Source of the DNA: an uncultured Clostridium sp.
GTDB lineage: Bacteria > Bacillota > Clostridia > Lachnospirales > Lachnospiraceae
Assembly (NCBI GenBank): GCA_947253885.1
Contig: CAMYAO010000012.1
Span: forward strand, 1-59,264
DNA length: 59,264 nt
Reading direction: 5' to 3'
Part shown: one piece after another, positions 1 through 8,454 of the stretch
Position numbering within the stretch: position 1 is the stretch's first letter
How the letters are laid out: the number at the start of each line of letters is the position of its first letter
Position numbers and translations under genes: made by a program
Notes under the pieces: model-generated
Seen by the model: the letters and a program-made list of their open reading frames with translations, nothing else
Databases searched by the model: none
What the model was told of the DNA's origin: nothing

Positions 1-14
1 GAAAAACGATTCAT
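1..14 (-). CDS. Start of a leftward gene cut by the window edge
   Basis: On the minus strand an ATG lies at 14-12 and is preceded, seven bases upstream, by a GGAGGAG ribosome binding site (about 22-28). Only Met-Asn-Arg-Phe can be read before the window ends, so no function can be given. The gene would be divergent from the aquaporin gene, and the shared AT-rich 120 bp would hold both promoters. The call rests only on the site and the start codon. Confidence 0.35.
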
Positions 15-134
15 AAATCTTCTCCTCCATATAAATACGATTAGAGTGTAGTATAGCAGATTATTTTATAAAAATCTATTTTTGTGCTAAAATAAATAAA
101 TTACAATAAAAAAATTGGAGAGGAGATATTTAAG

Positions 135-827
135 ATGAAAAAATATTGTGCAGAATTTGTAGGGACATTTGTGCTTACACTTTTAGGCTGCGGTGCGGTA
201 GCAGTTTCCGGTGGTGTAAACGGCGTACTGGGAATACTGGGCATTGCATTTGCTTTCGGTTTATCGATTGTTGCTATGGCATATTCCATCGGGCAGATTT
301 CCGGTTGCCACATTAATCCGGCAGTGTCACTTGGGATGCTTCTCAGTAATCGAATGAGCAGAAAAGACTTTGCGGGATATATAGTTGCACAGGTCGCAGG
401 AGCAATTTGTGCAGCAGGGGTATTGTATTTTATTGAGTCACAATCATCCAGTCTGGCAGTTGCAGTCAACGGGCTGGGAACAAACGGATACGGATCACAG
501 TCTTATGTAGGATTGAAAATGGGCGGAGCCTTTGTTGTGGAGGTTATCTTAACTGCCATTTTTGTACTGGTAGTATTGGGAGTAACTGAAAAAGAGAGCT
601 TTTCCAATATAGCAGGAGTAGTGATCGGTCTTACTTTGACTTTTGTTAACATTATAGGAATTCCATTGACCGGAACATCTGTAAATCCGGCAAGAAGTTT
701 CGGGCCGGCTTTATTATCCGGAGGAACAGCCCTTCATCAGGTATGGCTGTTTATTGTTGCACCGTTGGTAGGTGCAGTTGTTGCAGCTGTTATTTGGAAG
801 TATATAAAAGAGGTTAAAGCAGAATAA
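135..827 (+). CDS. Aquaporin (MIP family, AqpZ-like water channel)
   Basis: This 230-residue membrane protein has the two signature half-helix motifs of major intrinsic proteins: HINPAVSLG near residue 55 and SVNPARSFGP near residue 185. The second, with the preceding IGIPLTGTS stretch, resembles water-selective AqpZ more than the glycerol facilitator GlpF, whose second motif is NPARD. Six hydrophobic segments and the short length also fit AqpZ. The start is backed by GGAGAGGAG about ten bases upstream. It is followed 17 bp later by dnaE, so the two may be co-transcribed, but no functional link is evident. It would move water, and possibly other small neutral solutes, across the cytoplasmic membrane. 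Confidence 0.93.
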   Translation: MKKYCAEFVGTFVLTLLGCGAVAVSGGVNGVLGILGIAFAFGLSIVAMAYSIGQISGCHINPAVSLGMLLSNRMSRKDFAGYIVAQVAGAICAAGVLYFIESQSSSLAVAVNGLGTNGYGSQSYVGLKMGGAFVVEVILTAIFVLVVLGVTEKESFSNIAGVVIGLTLTFVNIIGIPLTGTSVNPARSFGPALLSGGTALHQVWLFIVAPLVGAVVAAVIWKYIKEVKAE

Positions 828-844
828 TAAAAAGGAGTGACAGC

Positions 845-3800
845 ATGGCATTTACGCATCTTCATGTTCATACAGAGTATAGTATTTTAGACGGATCCAA
901 CAAAATAGCGGAGTATGTAAAACGTGTAAAAGAGCTTGGAATGACCCATGCTGCAATCACAGATCATGGTGTAATGTATGGGGTGATAGAGTTCTATAAG
1001 GCGGCGAAAGCCGCCGGTATCACCCCTATATTAGGCTGTGAGATCTATGTAGCACCGAATTCGCGTTTTGATAGAGAAGCTTCCAGAGGAGAGGATCGTT
1101 ACTATCATCTTGTCTTGTTAGCAGAAAACAATAAAGGCTATCAGAATCTGATGAAAATTGTATCAAAAGGCTTTGTAGAGGGTTTCTACTACAAACCGCG
1201 AGTAGATAAGGAAGTATTGGAGCAATATGCAGAGGGGATTATTGCAACCAGTGCGTGCTTAGGTGGAGAAGTACAGCAATATCTGCTGAAGGGAATGTAT
1301 CAGGAGGCAAAAGAAGCCGCACTGGAGTATCAGCGGATTTTCGGAAAAGGCAATTTCTTTTTGGAGTTGCAGGATCACGGACTGGAGGCACAAAAGGGAG
1401 TCAATCAAAAGCTGATGTTACTGCATCAGGATACGGGGATTGAGATGGTGGCTACCAATGATGTGCATTATACTTATGCGGAAGATGCAGAACCTCATGA
1501 TATATTACTTTGTCTGCAGACTCAGAAGAAACTTAGTGATGAGGATCGCATGAGGTATGAAGGCGGGCAATATTTTGTAAAGTCAGAAGAAGAAATGCGG
1601 GCACTTTTCCCTTATGTTCCGGAAGCATTGGATAATACGCAAAAGATTGCAGATCGTTGTAATGTGGAGATTGAATTCGGAGTAACAAAGCTTCCGAAAT
1701 ATGAGGTTCCGGACGGATATGATTCCTGGGAATATCTGAATGATCTTTGTAAAAACGGATTACGGGAGAGATATGAGACAATTACTGATGAATTGGAGCA
1801 ACGATTGAACTATGAATTGTCTGTAATCAAAGAGATGGGATATGTGGATTATTTTCTGATTGTATGGGATTTTATCCACTATGCAAGGTCTCAGGGGATT
1901 CCGGTCGGTCCGGGAAGAGGATCGGCGGCAGGAAGTATCGTATCTTATACGCTCGGAATTACACAGCTGGATCCGTTAAAATATGATCTGTTATTTGAAC
2001 GTTTTTTAAATCCGGAACGTGTTTCCATGCCGGATATCGATATTGACTTTTGTTATGAGCGGCGTCAGGAAGTGATTGATTATGTGGGTCGAAAATATGG
2101 AAAAGATCGGGTTGTTCAGATTGTAACGTTCGGAACAATGGCGGCAAAGGGTGCAATCCGTGATGTTGCAAGAGTTATGGAGTATCCGTATTCAGTCGGA
2201 AATGACCTTGCAAAGATGATTCCGCAGGAATTGGGAATCACGATCAGGAAGGCGTTGCGGGGAAATGCACAATTACGGGAGCGATATGAAGCAGATCCGG
2301 ACACCAAGCGAATTATAGACATGTCAATTCGTTTAGAAGGATTGCCGAGAAATACCTCTATGCATGCAGCAGGTGTAGTAATCAGTCAAAAAGATGTAGA
2401 CGAATATGTGCCTCTTTCCAAAAATGCTGAGAATCAGATCACAACACAGTTTACTATGACTACCCTGGAAGAACTGGGATTGTTAAAGATGGATTTTTTG
2501 GGACTTCGCACACTGACAGTAATCAGTGATGCCGTTGCTCATATAAAAACGACTGCCGGAATTGAATTGGATATGGAGCAGATCAATTATGATGATAAAG
2601 CGGTGTTATCTTCTCTTTGGTCCGGAAAAACAGACGGAGTATTCCAGTTGGAAAGTGCCGGAATGAAAAACTTTATGAAGGAGTTAAAGGCAGAGAGTTT
2701 GGATGATGTAATTGCCGGAATTTCTTTATACCGTCCGGGACCGATGGATTTTATTCCTAATTATATAAAAGGAAAAAATAATCCGCAGGAGATACACTAC
2801 GATTGTCCGCAGTTGGAGCCGATCTTAAAATCCACATATGGCTGTATCGTGTATCAGGAACAGGTCATGCAGATTGTTCGGGATCTAGCAGGGTATACGA
2901 TGGGACGCTCTGATCTGGTAAGGCGGGCAATGTCAAAGAAGAAAGGCTCTGTTATGGAGCAGGAAAGGAAAAACTTTGTCTACGGAAATGAAGCGGAGGG
3001 CGTGGTCGGTTGTATTGCAAACGGTATTTCGGAAGAAGTAGCAAATAAGATTTACGATGATATGATCGATTTTGCAAAATATGCATTCAATAAATCACAT
3101 GCGGCAGCTTACGCTATCGTTTCCTATCAGACTGCATACCTGAAATATTACTATCCGGCAGAGTTTATGGCTGCATTGCTGACTTCAGTAGCGGATCGTA
3201 CTGATAAGATCACGCAATATATTGATGTATGCCGGAGAATGGATATAGCGGTTCTGCCACCGAATGTAAATGAAGGAAAGCCATATTTTTCCGTAGAGCT
3301 TTTACCGGATGGGAAAAAGGCGGTACGTTATAGTCTGACCTCTGCAAAAAGTGTCGGAACGACTGTAATCGAACAGATGGTAGCGGAACGAGAGGCACAT
3401 GGAAATTATACTTCACTAAAGGATTTTATCAGTCGTTTGTCCGGAAAAGAGGCAAATAAACGAACCATTGAAGCGTTGATTAAGGCAGGCGCATTTGATG
3501 ATTTCGGATATTCCAGAAGACAGTTAATGCTGACTTATTCAGATATAATTGATTCAGTAAATAAAGAGAAAAAAGACAGTATTTCCGGTCAGATGTCATT
3601 GTTTGACTTTGTATCGGAGTCGGAACGGGAGGTGTTGGAGGTTCAGATACCGAATGTTTCAGAATATCCGAAAGAAGAACTGCTGGCAATGGAAAAAGAA
3701 GTTTTGGGAATATATGTAAGCGGTCATCCGTTGGACGGCTATCGAAACCTGATGAAAGAGACCATTACCAAAGATTCCAGAAAGTTCGTGTTGGATGAAG

Positions 3801-4348
3801 AACACCGGGCTTACGGGGTATCGGATGGAAGTTGTGAGATCATCGGAGGGATGATTGCGGAGAAAAAGATACTCTATACCAAAAAGACACATCAGCCGAT
3901 GGCATTTTTAACAATTGAAGATCTGTTCGGAATTGTGGAGACAGTCGTATTCCCGAATCAGTACAAACGATATGCTCCTTTATTGGAGGAAAATGAGAAG
4001 GTCTTTTTGAGAGGAACTGTTTCGATTGAAGATGACAAGGATGCAAAGCTGCTCGTAGAAGAAGTAATCGGATTTCATCAGTCAAAACATGAAATATGGG
4101 TACAGTTTCAGGATATGACAATGTACCGGAAGCATGTAGGAGAGTTGGAAGAATTGATAGACAGTAGTGATGGATCGGATGAAGTGGTGGTATTTTTAAG
4201 GTCGGAAAAGGCAGTGAAACGCTATGGTGTAAAAAACGGAGTATTGCTGTCGCCTAATATTACCGAGGATTTTACGGAATTATTCGGTAGGGAAAATATT
4301 AAGATCGTAGATAAAGGAGTGTCTTTTTCTACAGCAAGGAGAACATAA
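845..4348 (+). CDS. dnaE: DNA polymerase III alpha subunit (DnaE1 type)
   Basis: This is the replicative polymerase subunit, 1,167 residues, a normal length for DnaE. The N-terminus carries the PHP domain (HLHVHTEYSILDG, residues 5-17). The polymerase core has the catalytic aspartates in PDIDIDFCYERR near residue 400 and a GPGRGSAAGS motif just before it. A helix-hairpin-helix region follows around residues 800-880, and a C-terminal OB fold near residues 990-1080. There is no internal 3'-5' exonuclease domain, which separates it from PolC. GGAGTG precedes the ATG. The stop codon overlaps the start of the next gene (TAATG), indicating translational coupling. Confidence 0.98.
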   Translation: MAFTHLHVHTEYSILDGSNKIAEYVKRVKELGMTHAAITDHGVMYGVIEFYKAAKAAGITPILGCEIYVAPNSRFDREASRGEDRYYHLVLLAENNKGYQNLMKIVSKGFVEGFYYKPRVDKEVLEQYAEGIIATSACLGGEVQQYLLKGMYQEAKEAALEYQRIFGKGNFFLELQDHGLEAQKGVNQKLMLLHQDTGIEMVATNDVHYTYAEDAEPHDILLCLQTQKKLSDEDRMRYEGGQYFVKSEEEMRALFPYVPEALDNTQKIADRCNVEIEFGVTKLPKYEVPDGYDSWEYLNDLCKNGLRERYETITDELEQRLNYELSVIKEMGYVDYFLIVWDFIHYARSQGIPVGPGRGSAAGSIVSYTLGITQLDPLKYDLLFERFLNPERVSMPDIDIDFCYERRQEVIDYVGRKYGKDRVVQIVTFGTMAAKGAIRDVARVMEYPYSVGNDLAKMIPQELGITIRKALRGNAQLRERYEADPDTKRIIDMSIRLEGLPRNTSMHAAGVVISQKDVDEYVPLSKNAENQITTQFTMTTLEELGLLKMDFLGLRTLTVISDAVAHIKTTAGIELDMEQINYDDKAVLSSLWSGKTDGVFQLESAGMKNFMKELKAESLDDVIAGISLYRPGPMDFIPNYIKGKNNPQEIHYDCPQLEPILKSTYGCIVYQEQVMQIVRDLAGYTMGRSDLVRRAMSKKKGSVMEQERKNFVYGNEAEGVVGCIANGISEEVANKIYDDMIDFAKYAFNKSHAAAYAIVSYQTAYLKYYYPAEFMAALLTSVADRTDKITQYIDVCRRMDIAVLPPNVNEGKPYFSVELLPDGKKAVRYSLTSAKSVGTTVIEQMVAEREAHGNYTSLKDFISRLSGKEANKRTIEALIKAGAFDDFGYSRRQLMLTYSDIIDSVNKEKKDSISGQMSLFDFVSESEREVLEVQIPNVSEYPKEELLAMEKEVLGIYVSGHPLDGYRNLMKETITKDSRKFVLDEEHRAYGVSDGSCEIIGGMIAEKKILYTKKTHQPMAFLTIEDLFGIVETVVFPNQYKRYAPLLEENEKVFLRGTVSIEDDKDAKLLVEEVIGFHQSKHEIWVQFQDMTMYRKHVGELEELIDSSDGSDEVVVFLRSEKAVKRYGVKNGVLLSPNITEDFTELFGRENIKIVDKGVSFSTARRT

Positions 4349-5115
4349 TGATTACCAGTACGTCAAACCAACAGGTACGAACAATTATACAATTGCAGAA
4401 AAAAGCGAAAGCCAGACAAAAACATCAGTTATTTATTGTAGAGGGACTTCGTATCTTTGAAGAAACTCCGAAAGAACTGATAGATAAGATTTATGTATCC
4501 AACTGCTTCTTATCAGAACATAAAGATTTTTTAGACGGCTGTAAATACGAGGTAGTAAGCGATACTGTTTTTGCTCGCCTTGCAGATACCATGAATCCTC
4601 AGGGAATTTTATGTGCGGTAAAAATGGGCTTTTTGAAAAATAAAATATCGGGAAAAGGAATGACATTGATACTGGAAAATATTCAGGATCCGGGAAACCT
4701 CGGAACTATGTTAAGAACAGCAGAGGGCGCCGGTGTATCCGGAGTATTAATGGATAAAAATACGGCGGATATTTTTTCACCCAAGGTGATACGATCTACT
4801 ATGGGAAGTATTTTTCGGGTACCTTTTCAGATTACAGATGATTTACAATCGGAAATGAAACGCTTACAATCAAAAGGTGTATGTATTTATGCGGCATATC
4901 CGGAGAGCAGTCGGGATTATACGGATATCTCTTATATAGGGGATATTGCATTTGTAATCGGAAATGAAGGAAATGGTCTTACAGAGCAGACTGCAAATAC
5001 TGCAGATACTCGGGTTCGTATTCCGATGGGCGGAAAATTAGAATCGTTAAATGCGGCAGTGGCCGCATCTGTGCTGCTGTATGAGGGACGTCGTCAATTA
5101 GAGGGGAGAGTATAA
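4348..5115 (+). CDS. TrmH/SpoU-family RNA 2'-O-methyltransferase
   Basis: The 255-residue protein has an N-terminal substrate-binding domain (about residues 1-95) and a C-terminal SPOUT catalytic domain. The three SpoU motifs are visible: QDPGNLGTMLRTAEGAG near residue 112, IGNEGNGL near residue 207 and IPMGGKLESLNAAVAAS near residue 228. Enzymes of this family methylate the ribose of a specific rRNA or tRNA nucleotide using S-adenosylmethionine through a knotted active site. The exact target cannot be read from the sequence; RlmB- or TsnR-like rRNA activity is possible. It overlaps dnaE by one base upstream and the next gene by one base downstream, so it sits in one operon with both. Confidence 0.93.
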   Translation: MITSTSNQQVRTIIQLQKKAKARQKHQLFIVEGLRIFEETPKELIDKIYVSNCFLSEHKDFLDGCKYEVVSDTVFARLADTMNPQGILCAVKMGFLKNKISGKGMTLILENIQDPGNLGTMLRTAEGAGVSGVLMDKNTADIFSPKVIRSTMGSIFRVPFQITDDLQSEMKRLQSKGVCIYAAYPESSRDYTDISYIGDIAFVIGNEGNGLTEQTANTADTRVRIPMGGKLESLNAAVAASVLLYEGRRQLEGRV

Positions 5116-5381
5116 TGTTTCGACTCTGGGCAAAGACTTGGAAGTATAACCATATGATTTCTGATATTACAATTGAAAATAATAGAGAGGATACCAGAAC
5201 CCACAAGATATTTCAGGCTTTGGAAGAGGTGTGTGATGAATTTGATTTAAGCAAACCACTGTGGTTGGAAAATACGATTGAGGATTTTAAAAAGCATGCA
5301 AAAGCACGCTTTTATCAGGATAATTTTATCGATGAAATACCTTTTGACTATTTAGAAATTCAAATAATTGAAGAAGATTAA
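5115..5381 (+). CDS. Small conserved-looking protein of unknown function
   Basis: This 88-residue protein is not assigned to a family here. It begins MFRLWAKTWKYNHM and is acidic over its second half, ending in EIQIIEED, with no membrane segment, signal peptide or cysteines. Its start overlaps the stop of the methyltransferase gene (TAATG) and GGGAGAG lies just upstream. It sits 12 bp before a small alarmone synthetase gene. The tight spacing and absence of internal stops make it a real gene. A nucleic-acid-related housekeeping role is only a guess from its neighbours. Confidence 0.8.
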   Translation: MFRLWAKTWKYNHMISDITIENNREDTRTHKIFQALEEVCDEFDLSKPLWLENTIEDFKKHAKARFYQDNFIDEIPFDYLEIQIIEED

Positions 5382-5393
5382 ACGGGAGTTATC

Positions 5394-6047
5394 ATGACAG
5401 ATCAGGAACCAATAAGAGAGAATGTTGACAGTTGGCAGAATTTAATGTTTTTGTATAAATCTGCAATGAAGGAAGTGAAAACAAAACTAGATATACTGAA
5501 TGATGAGTTTTTAAATACGCATCAGTATAATCCGATCGAGTATATAAAGGCAAGGTTAAAATCGCCGGAAAGTATTGTAAATAAACTAAAACGTCTGGAT
5601 AAGGATACTACGATGCAGAACATGGTAGAGTATGTGCATGATATAGCGGGAGTTCGCCTGGTATGTTCATTTACATCTGATATTTATCGATTGGCGGATA
5701 TGATTCTGAAGCAGAAGCAGTTTACCATATTACAGACCAAGGATTATATTAAAAATCCTAAACCGAGCGGATACCGCAGTTTCCACATTATTTTATCTGT
5801 TCCGATTTCTACCACAACGGAAGAGGTACCGACTAAGGTAGAGGTGCAGATTAGAACGATGGCAATGGATTTTTGGGCAAGCCTGGAGCATAAGATCTTT
5901 TATAAATTCGAAGGGAATGCACCTGCCTATATCAGCCAGAACTTACAGGAATGTGCAAGGATTGTTTCAGAGCTGGATGACAGAATGTTAAATCTGAATG
6001 AGGCGATTATGGAAGCAAAGCATCATCAGGAAGAGGATACTCAATAG
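5394..6047 (+). CDS. Small alarmone synthetase, RelQ/YjbM type (GTP pyrophosphokinase)
   Basis: The 217-residue protein is a stand-alone RelA/SpoT synthetase domain without the HD hydrolase or the TGS/ACT regulatory domains of long Rel proteins. Synthetase motifs are clear: YIKARLKSPESIVNKL (residues 42-57), DIAGVRLVC (near residue 83), NPKPSGYRSFH (near 121) and VEVQIRTMAMDFWASLEHK (near 146), which includes the catalytic glutamate. Such enzymes transfer pyrophosphate from ATP to GDP or GTP to make (p)ppGpp, slowing growth under stress; RelQ members work as tetramers. It is the last gene of the dnaE operon; its stop codon lies inside an intrinsic terminator stem. Confidence 0.95.
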   Translation: MTDQEPIRENVDSWQNLMFLYKSAMKEVKTKLDILNDEFLNTHQYNPIEYIKARLKSPESIVNKLKRLDKDTTMQNMVEYVHDIAGVRLVCSFTSDIYRLADMILKQKQFTILQTKDYIKNPKPSGYRSFHIILSVPISTTTEEVPTKVEVQIRTMAMDFWASLEHKIFYKFEGNAPAYISQNLQECARIVSELDDRMLNLNEAIMEAKHHQEEDTQ

Positions 6048-6074
6048 ACTTCACATGGGTGGAGTCTTTTTTTT
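6046..6074 (+). terminator. Intrinsic terminator after the alarmone synthetase
   Basis: AGACTTCAC (6046-6054) and GTGGAGTCT (6059-6067) form a 9-bp stem with one wobble and a 4-base loop, followed by eight T residues. The stem begins within the stop codon of the preceding gene. Confidence 0.92.
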
Positions 6075-6134
6075 ATAGAGGAGAAATGTTATATTAAAAA
6101 AGATTGTTACAAAAGATGGCATGAGGGTTGAACT

Positions 6135-6809
6135 ATGGATTTTATAAGTGTTTTTGATGTAATCGGTCCGAATATGATCGGACCGTCCAGTTCTCACACG
6201 GCAGGAGCGGTATCTATCGGTTTATTGGCAAGAAAATTGTTTGGAAGAGGGATTCATAAGGTTACCTTTTATCTATACGGATCGTTTGCAAAGACTTATC
6301 GCGGACATGGAACAGATAAGGCACTGCTTGGCGGAATCCTGGGATTTCAGACAGATGATATAAGAATTAAAGATGCCATTCGATTGGCGGAGGAAAAAGG
6401 ACTTGTATTTAAGTTTATTCCGCAGGACGGGATAGAAACAGCACATCCGAATACCGTTGATATTGAGATGGAGGATAAGGACGGATATCAGCAAACGGTC
6501 AGAGGTGAATCCATAGGAGGCGGAAAGGTTCGGATTGTCCGGATTAACCGGATTGATGTGGAATTTACAGGGGAGTACAGTACCTTGATCGTAAAGCAGT
6601 CGGATAAGCCGGGAGTTGTAGCATATATATCAAAGTGCCTGGCGGATCATCAGGTAAACATCGCTTTTTTACGCATGTTCAGAGAGGAAAAAGGTGCAAC
6701 AGCTTATACGGTGGTAGAAGCAGATGAAAGTATTCCGGCCGATATTTTAAAACGATTGGAGGAAAATTCCAATATAAAAGAATTGACCTTGATTCAAGGA
6801 GGGCATTAA
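6135..6809 (+). CDS. sdaAB: L-serine dehydratase, beta subunit
   Basis: The 224-residue protein is the beta chain of the iron-sulfur L-serine ammonia-lyase, which converts L-serine to pyruvate and ammonia. The N-terminal domain carries GPSSSHTAGA (residues 15-24), a signature of the SDH beta fold. The C-terminal 75 residues form an ACT domain beginning near STLIVKQSDKPGVVAYIS, which usually contributes serine or regulatory binding. The alpha subunit gene follows after one base, so the two chains are made together. Split beta/alpha subunits are typical of Firmicutes, unlike the single-chain E. coli enzymes. Confidence 0.96.
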   Translation: MDFISVFDVIGPNMIGPSSSHTAGAVSIGLLARKLFGRGIHKVTFYLYGSFAKTYRGHGTDKALLGGILGFQTDDIRIKDAIRLAEEKGLVFKFIPQDGIETAHPNTVDIEMEDKDGYQQTVRGESIGGGKVRIVRINRIDVEFTGEYSTLIVKQSDKPGVVAYISKCLADHQVNIAFLRMFREEKGATAYTVVEADESIPADILKRLEENSNIKELTLIQGGH

Positions 6810-6810
6810 G

Positions 6811-7674
6811 ATGGATTTTATAAATGGAAAAGAACTTCTGGAACTCTGTTTTAAATATGATAAACCGATATCGGAGATAATGAGGCAAAGAGAGATTCGT
6901 ACAGGAAATGTCTGCTCAAAGGAGATAGAAGATAAGCTGGAGCGTGTATTAAAAATCATGGTGTCTTCTACACATACCCCTTTGGAACATCCTGTTGCAT
7001 CTATCGGAGGTTTGTTAGGAGGAGAGGCAAAAAGGATAAATGAATATAAGGGGGCAAATCTTTGCGGTTCCGTATTGACGAAAGCAATCGCTTATGCAAT
7101 GGCAGTACCGGAGGTCAATGCTTCTATGGGATTGATTGTTGCGGCGCCGACTGCGGGATCTTCCGGTGTGGTTCCGGGGGTATTACTGGCGGTTTCAGAA
7201 GCATATGGATTTTCAGAAGAGCAGATGAAAGAGGCACTGTTAAATGCAGGTGCAATCGGTTATTTATTAATGAGAAATGCCTCTGTTTCAGGAGCAGAAG
7301 CAGGTTGTCAGGCGGAGGTTGGGGCAGCATCGGCAATGGCGGCGTCAGCTTTGATAGAATTGTTCGGAGGAACACCGAACCAGTGTCTGATTGCAGCGGC
7401 AATGGCAATTTCCAATCTGCTGGGATTAGTTTGCGATCCGGTTGCCGGGTTGGTAGAGGTGCCATGCCAAAGCAGAAATGCGATTGGAGCAAGCAACAGT
7501 ATTACCTGTGCACAATTGGTACTTTCGGGTTTGGTTCATCCGATCCCATTTGATGAAATGGCGGAAGCTATGTATACTGTAGGGAAAGCACTTCCCTTTG
7601 AATTTCGGGAGTCTGCAATGGGGGGCTGTGCGTCTACACCGACCGGATGCGGCTTATGTAAACAATTACTGTGA
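6811..7674 (+). CDS. sdaAA: L-serine dehydratase, iron-sulfur alpha subunit
   Basis: This 287-residue chain carries the catalytic [4Fe-4S] site. Candidate cluster cysteines are in CDPVAGLVEVPCQSRN (near residue 211) and near the C-terminus in GGCASTPTGCGLCKQLL. Glycine-rich stretches such as GLIVAAPTAGSSGVVPG are typical of the family. It begins two bases after sdaAB stops and shares the GGAGGG site there. With the beta subunit it deaminates serine, an important carbon and ammonia source for amino-acid-fermenting anaerobes. The cluster is oxygen-sensitive, fitting an anaerobic host. Confidence 0.96.
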   Translation: MDFINGKELLELCFKYDKPISEIMRQREIRTGNVCSKEIEDKLERVLKIMVSSTHTPLEHPVASIGGLLGGEAKRINEYKGANLCGSVLTKAIAYAMAVPEVNASMGLIVAAPTAGSSGVVPGVLLAVSEAYGFSEEQMKEALLNAGAIGYLLMRNASVSGAEAGCQAEVGAASAMAASALIELFGGTPNQCLIAAAMAISNLLGLVCDPVAGLVEVPCQSRNAIGASNSITCAQLVLSGLVHPIPFDEMAEAMYTVGKALPFEFRESAMGGCASTPTGCGLCKQLL

Positions 7675-7707
7675 GAAACGCAGTAGCAGGATAGGAGGAG
7701 TATTACA

Positions 7708-8454
7708 ATGATAAAAATGGAGCAGCTTACAAAACAGTATGAGACAACGGTTGCACTGCAGAGTCTGGATCTGGAAATTCGGGATGGTGAGATTTTCGGA
7801 CTGATCGGTCACAACGGTGCAGGGAAAACTACGACTATCAGTCTGCTGACCTCTATGATTCATGCGACTTCCGGGACTATTTATATTGACGGGAGGGAGA
7901 TTACGACACATCGGGATGAAATTAAGCGAATGATCGGATATGTACCGGATTCTCCGGATATTTTTTTGAATCTGACAGCAAAAGAATATTGGGATTTTCT
8001 GGCAAAAATATATGAGATACCGAAGGAGACGGCAAATGAACGGATTGCAGAGCTATCTCATTTATTTGATATGGATACAAAATGGAATGATACAATCGAA
8101 AGTTTTTCTCACGGAATGAGACAAAAGGTAGTGATTATCGGTTCTTTGGTATCAAATCCGGATATATGGATTTTAGATGAGCCTCTTACCGGATTGGATC
8201 CACAGGCATCTTATGATCTGAAACAGCTTATGAAGCGTTATGCCTCCGGAGGACATACGGTATTATTTTCGACCCACATGCTCTCTGTGGCAGAAGAGGT
8301 GTGTGACAGAATTGCAATATTAAAAAAAGGACAGCTGATTTTTGTCGGTACGATGGAGATGTTAAGAGAGCAGTATGAGGGCGAAAACCTGGAAGAAATC
8401 TATTTAAGACTTGCAGGAAACCATGGAGAGGAGTCTCAGCATGAAGTGGTCTAA
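7708..8454 (+). CDS. ABC transporter ATP-binding protein
   Basis: A 248-residue nucleotide-binding subunit with Walker A GHNGAGKTT (near residue 35), signature SFSHGMRQKV (near 131) and Walker B DIWILDEPLTG (near 151), then the H-loop in LFSTHMLS. The DrrA/CcmA-like layout, with SFSHGMRQK in place of a classic LSGGQ, is common in ABC-2 exporters. It is preceded by GGAGGAG and overlaps the permease gene by 14 bases, so the pair forms one exporter. The substrate cannot be inferred. Confidence 0.93.
   Translation: MIKMEQLTKQYETTVALQSLDLEIRDGEIFGLIGHNGAGKTTTISLLTSMIHATSGTIYIDGREITTHRDEIKRMIGYVPDSPDIFLNLTAKEYWDFLAKIYEIPKETANERIAELSHLFDMDTKWNDTIESFSHGMRQKVVIIGSLVSNPDIWILDEPLTGLDPQASYDLKQLMKRYASGGHTVLFSTHMLSVAEEVCDRIAILKKGQLIFVGTMEMLREQYEGENLEEIYLRLAGNHGEESQHEVV

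Noticed and set aside
7062..7553. A long open frame overlapping sdaAA in another frame
   Set aside because: The sdaAA frame is fully explained by its family motifs; the overlapping frame has Arg/Gly-rich composition with no start site and is a shadow.
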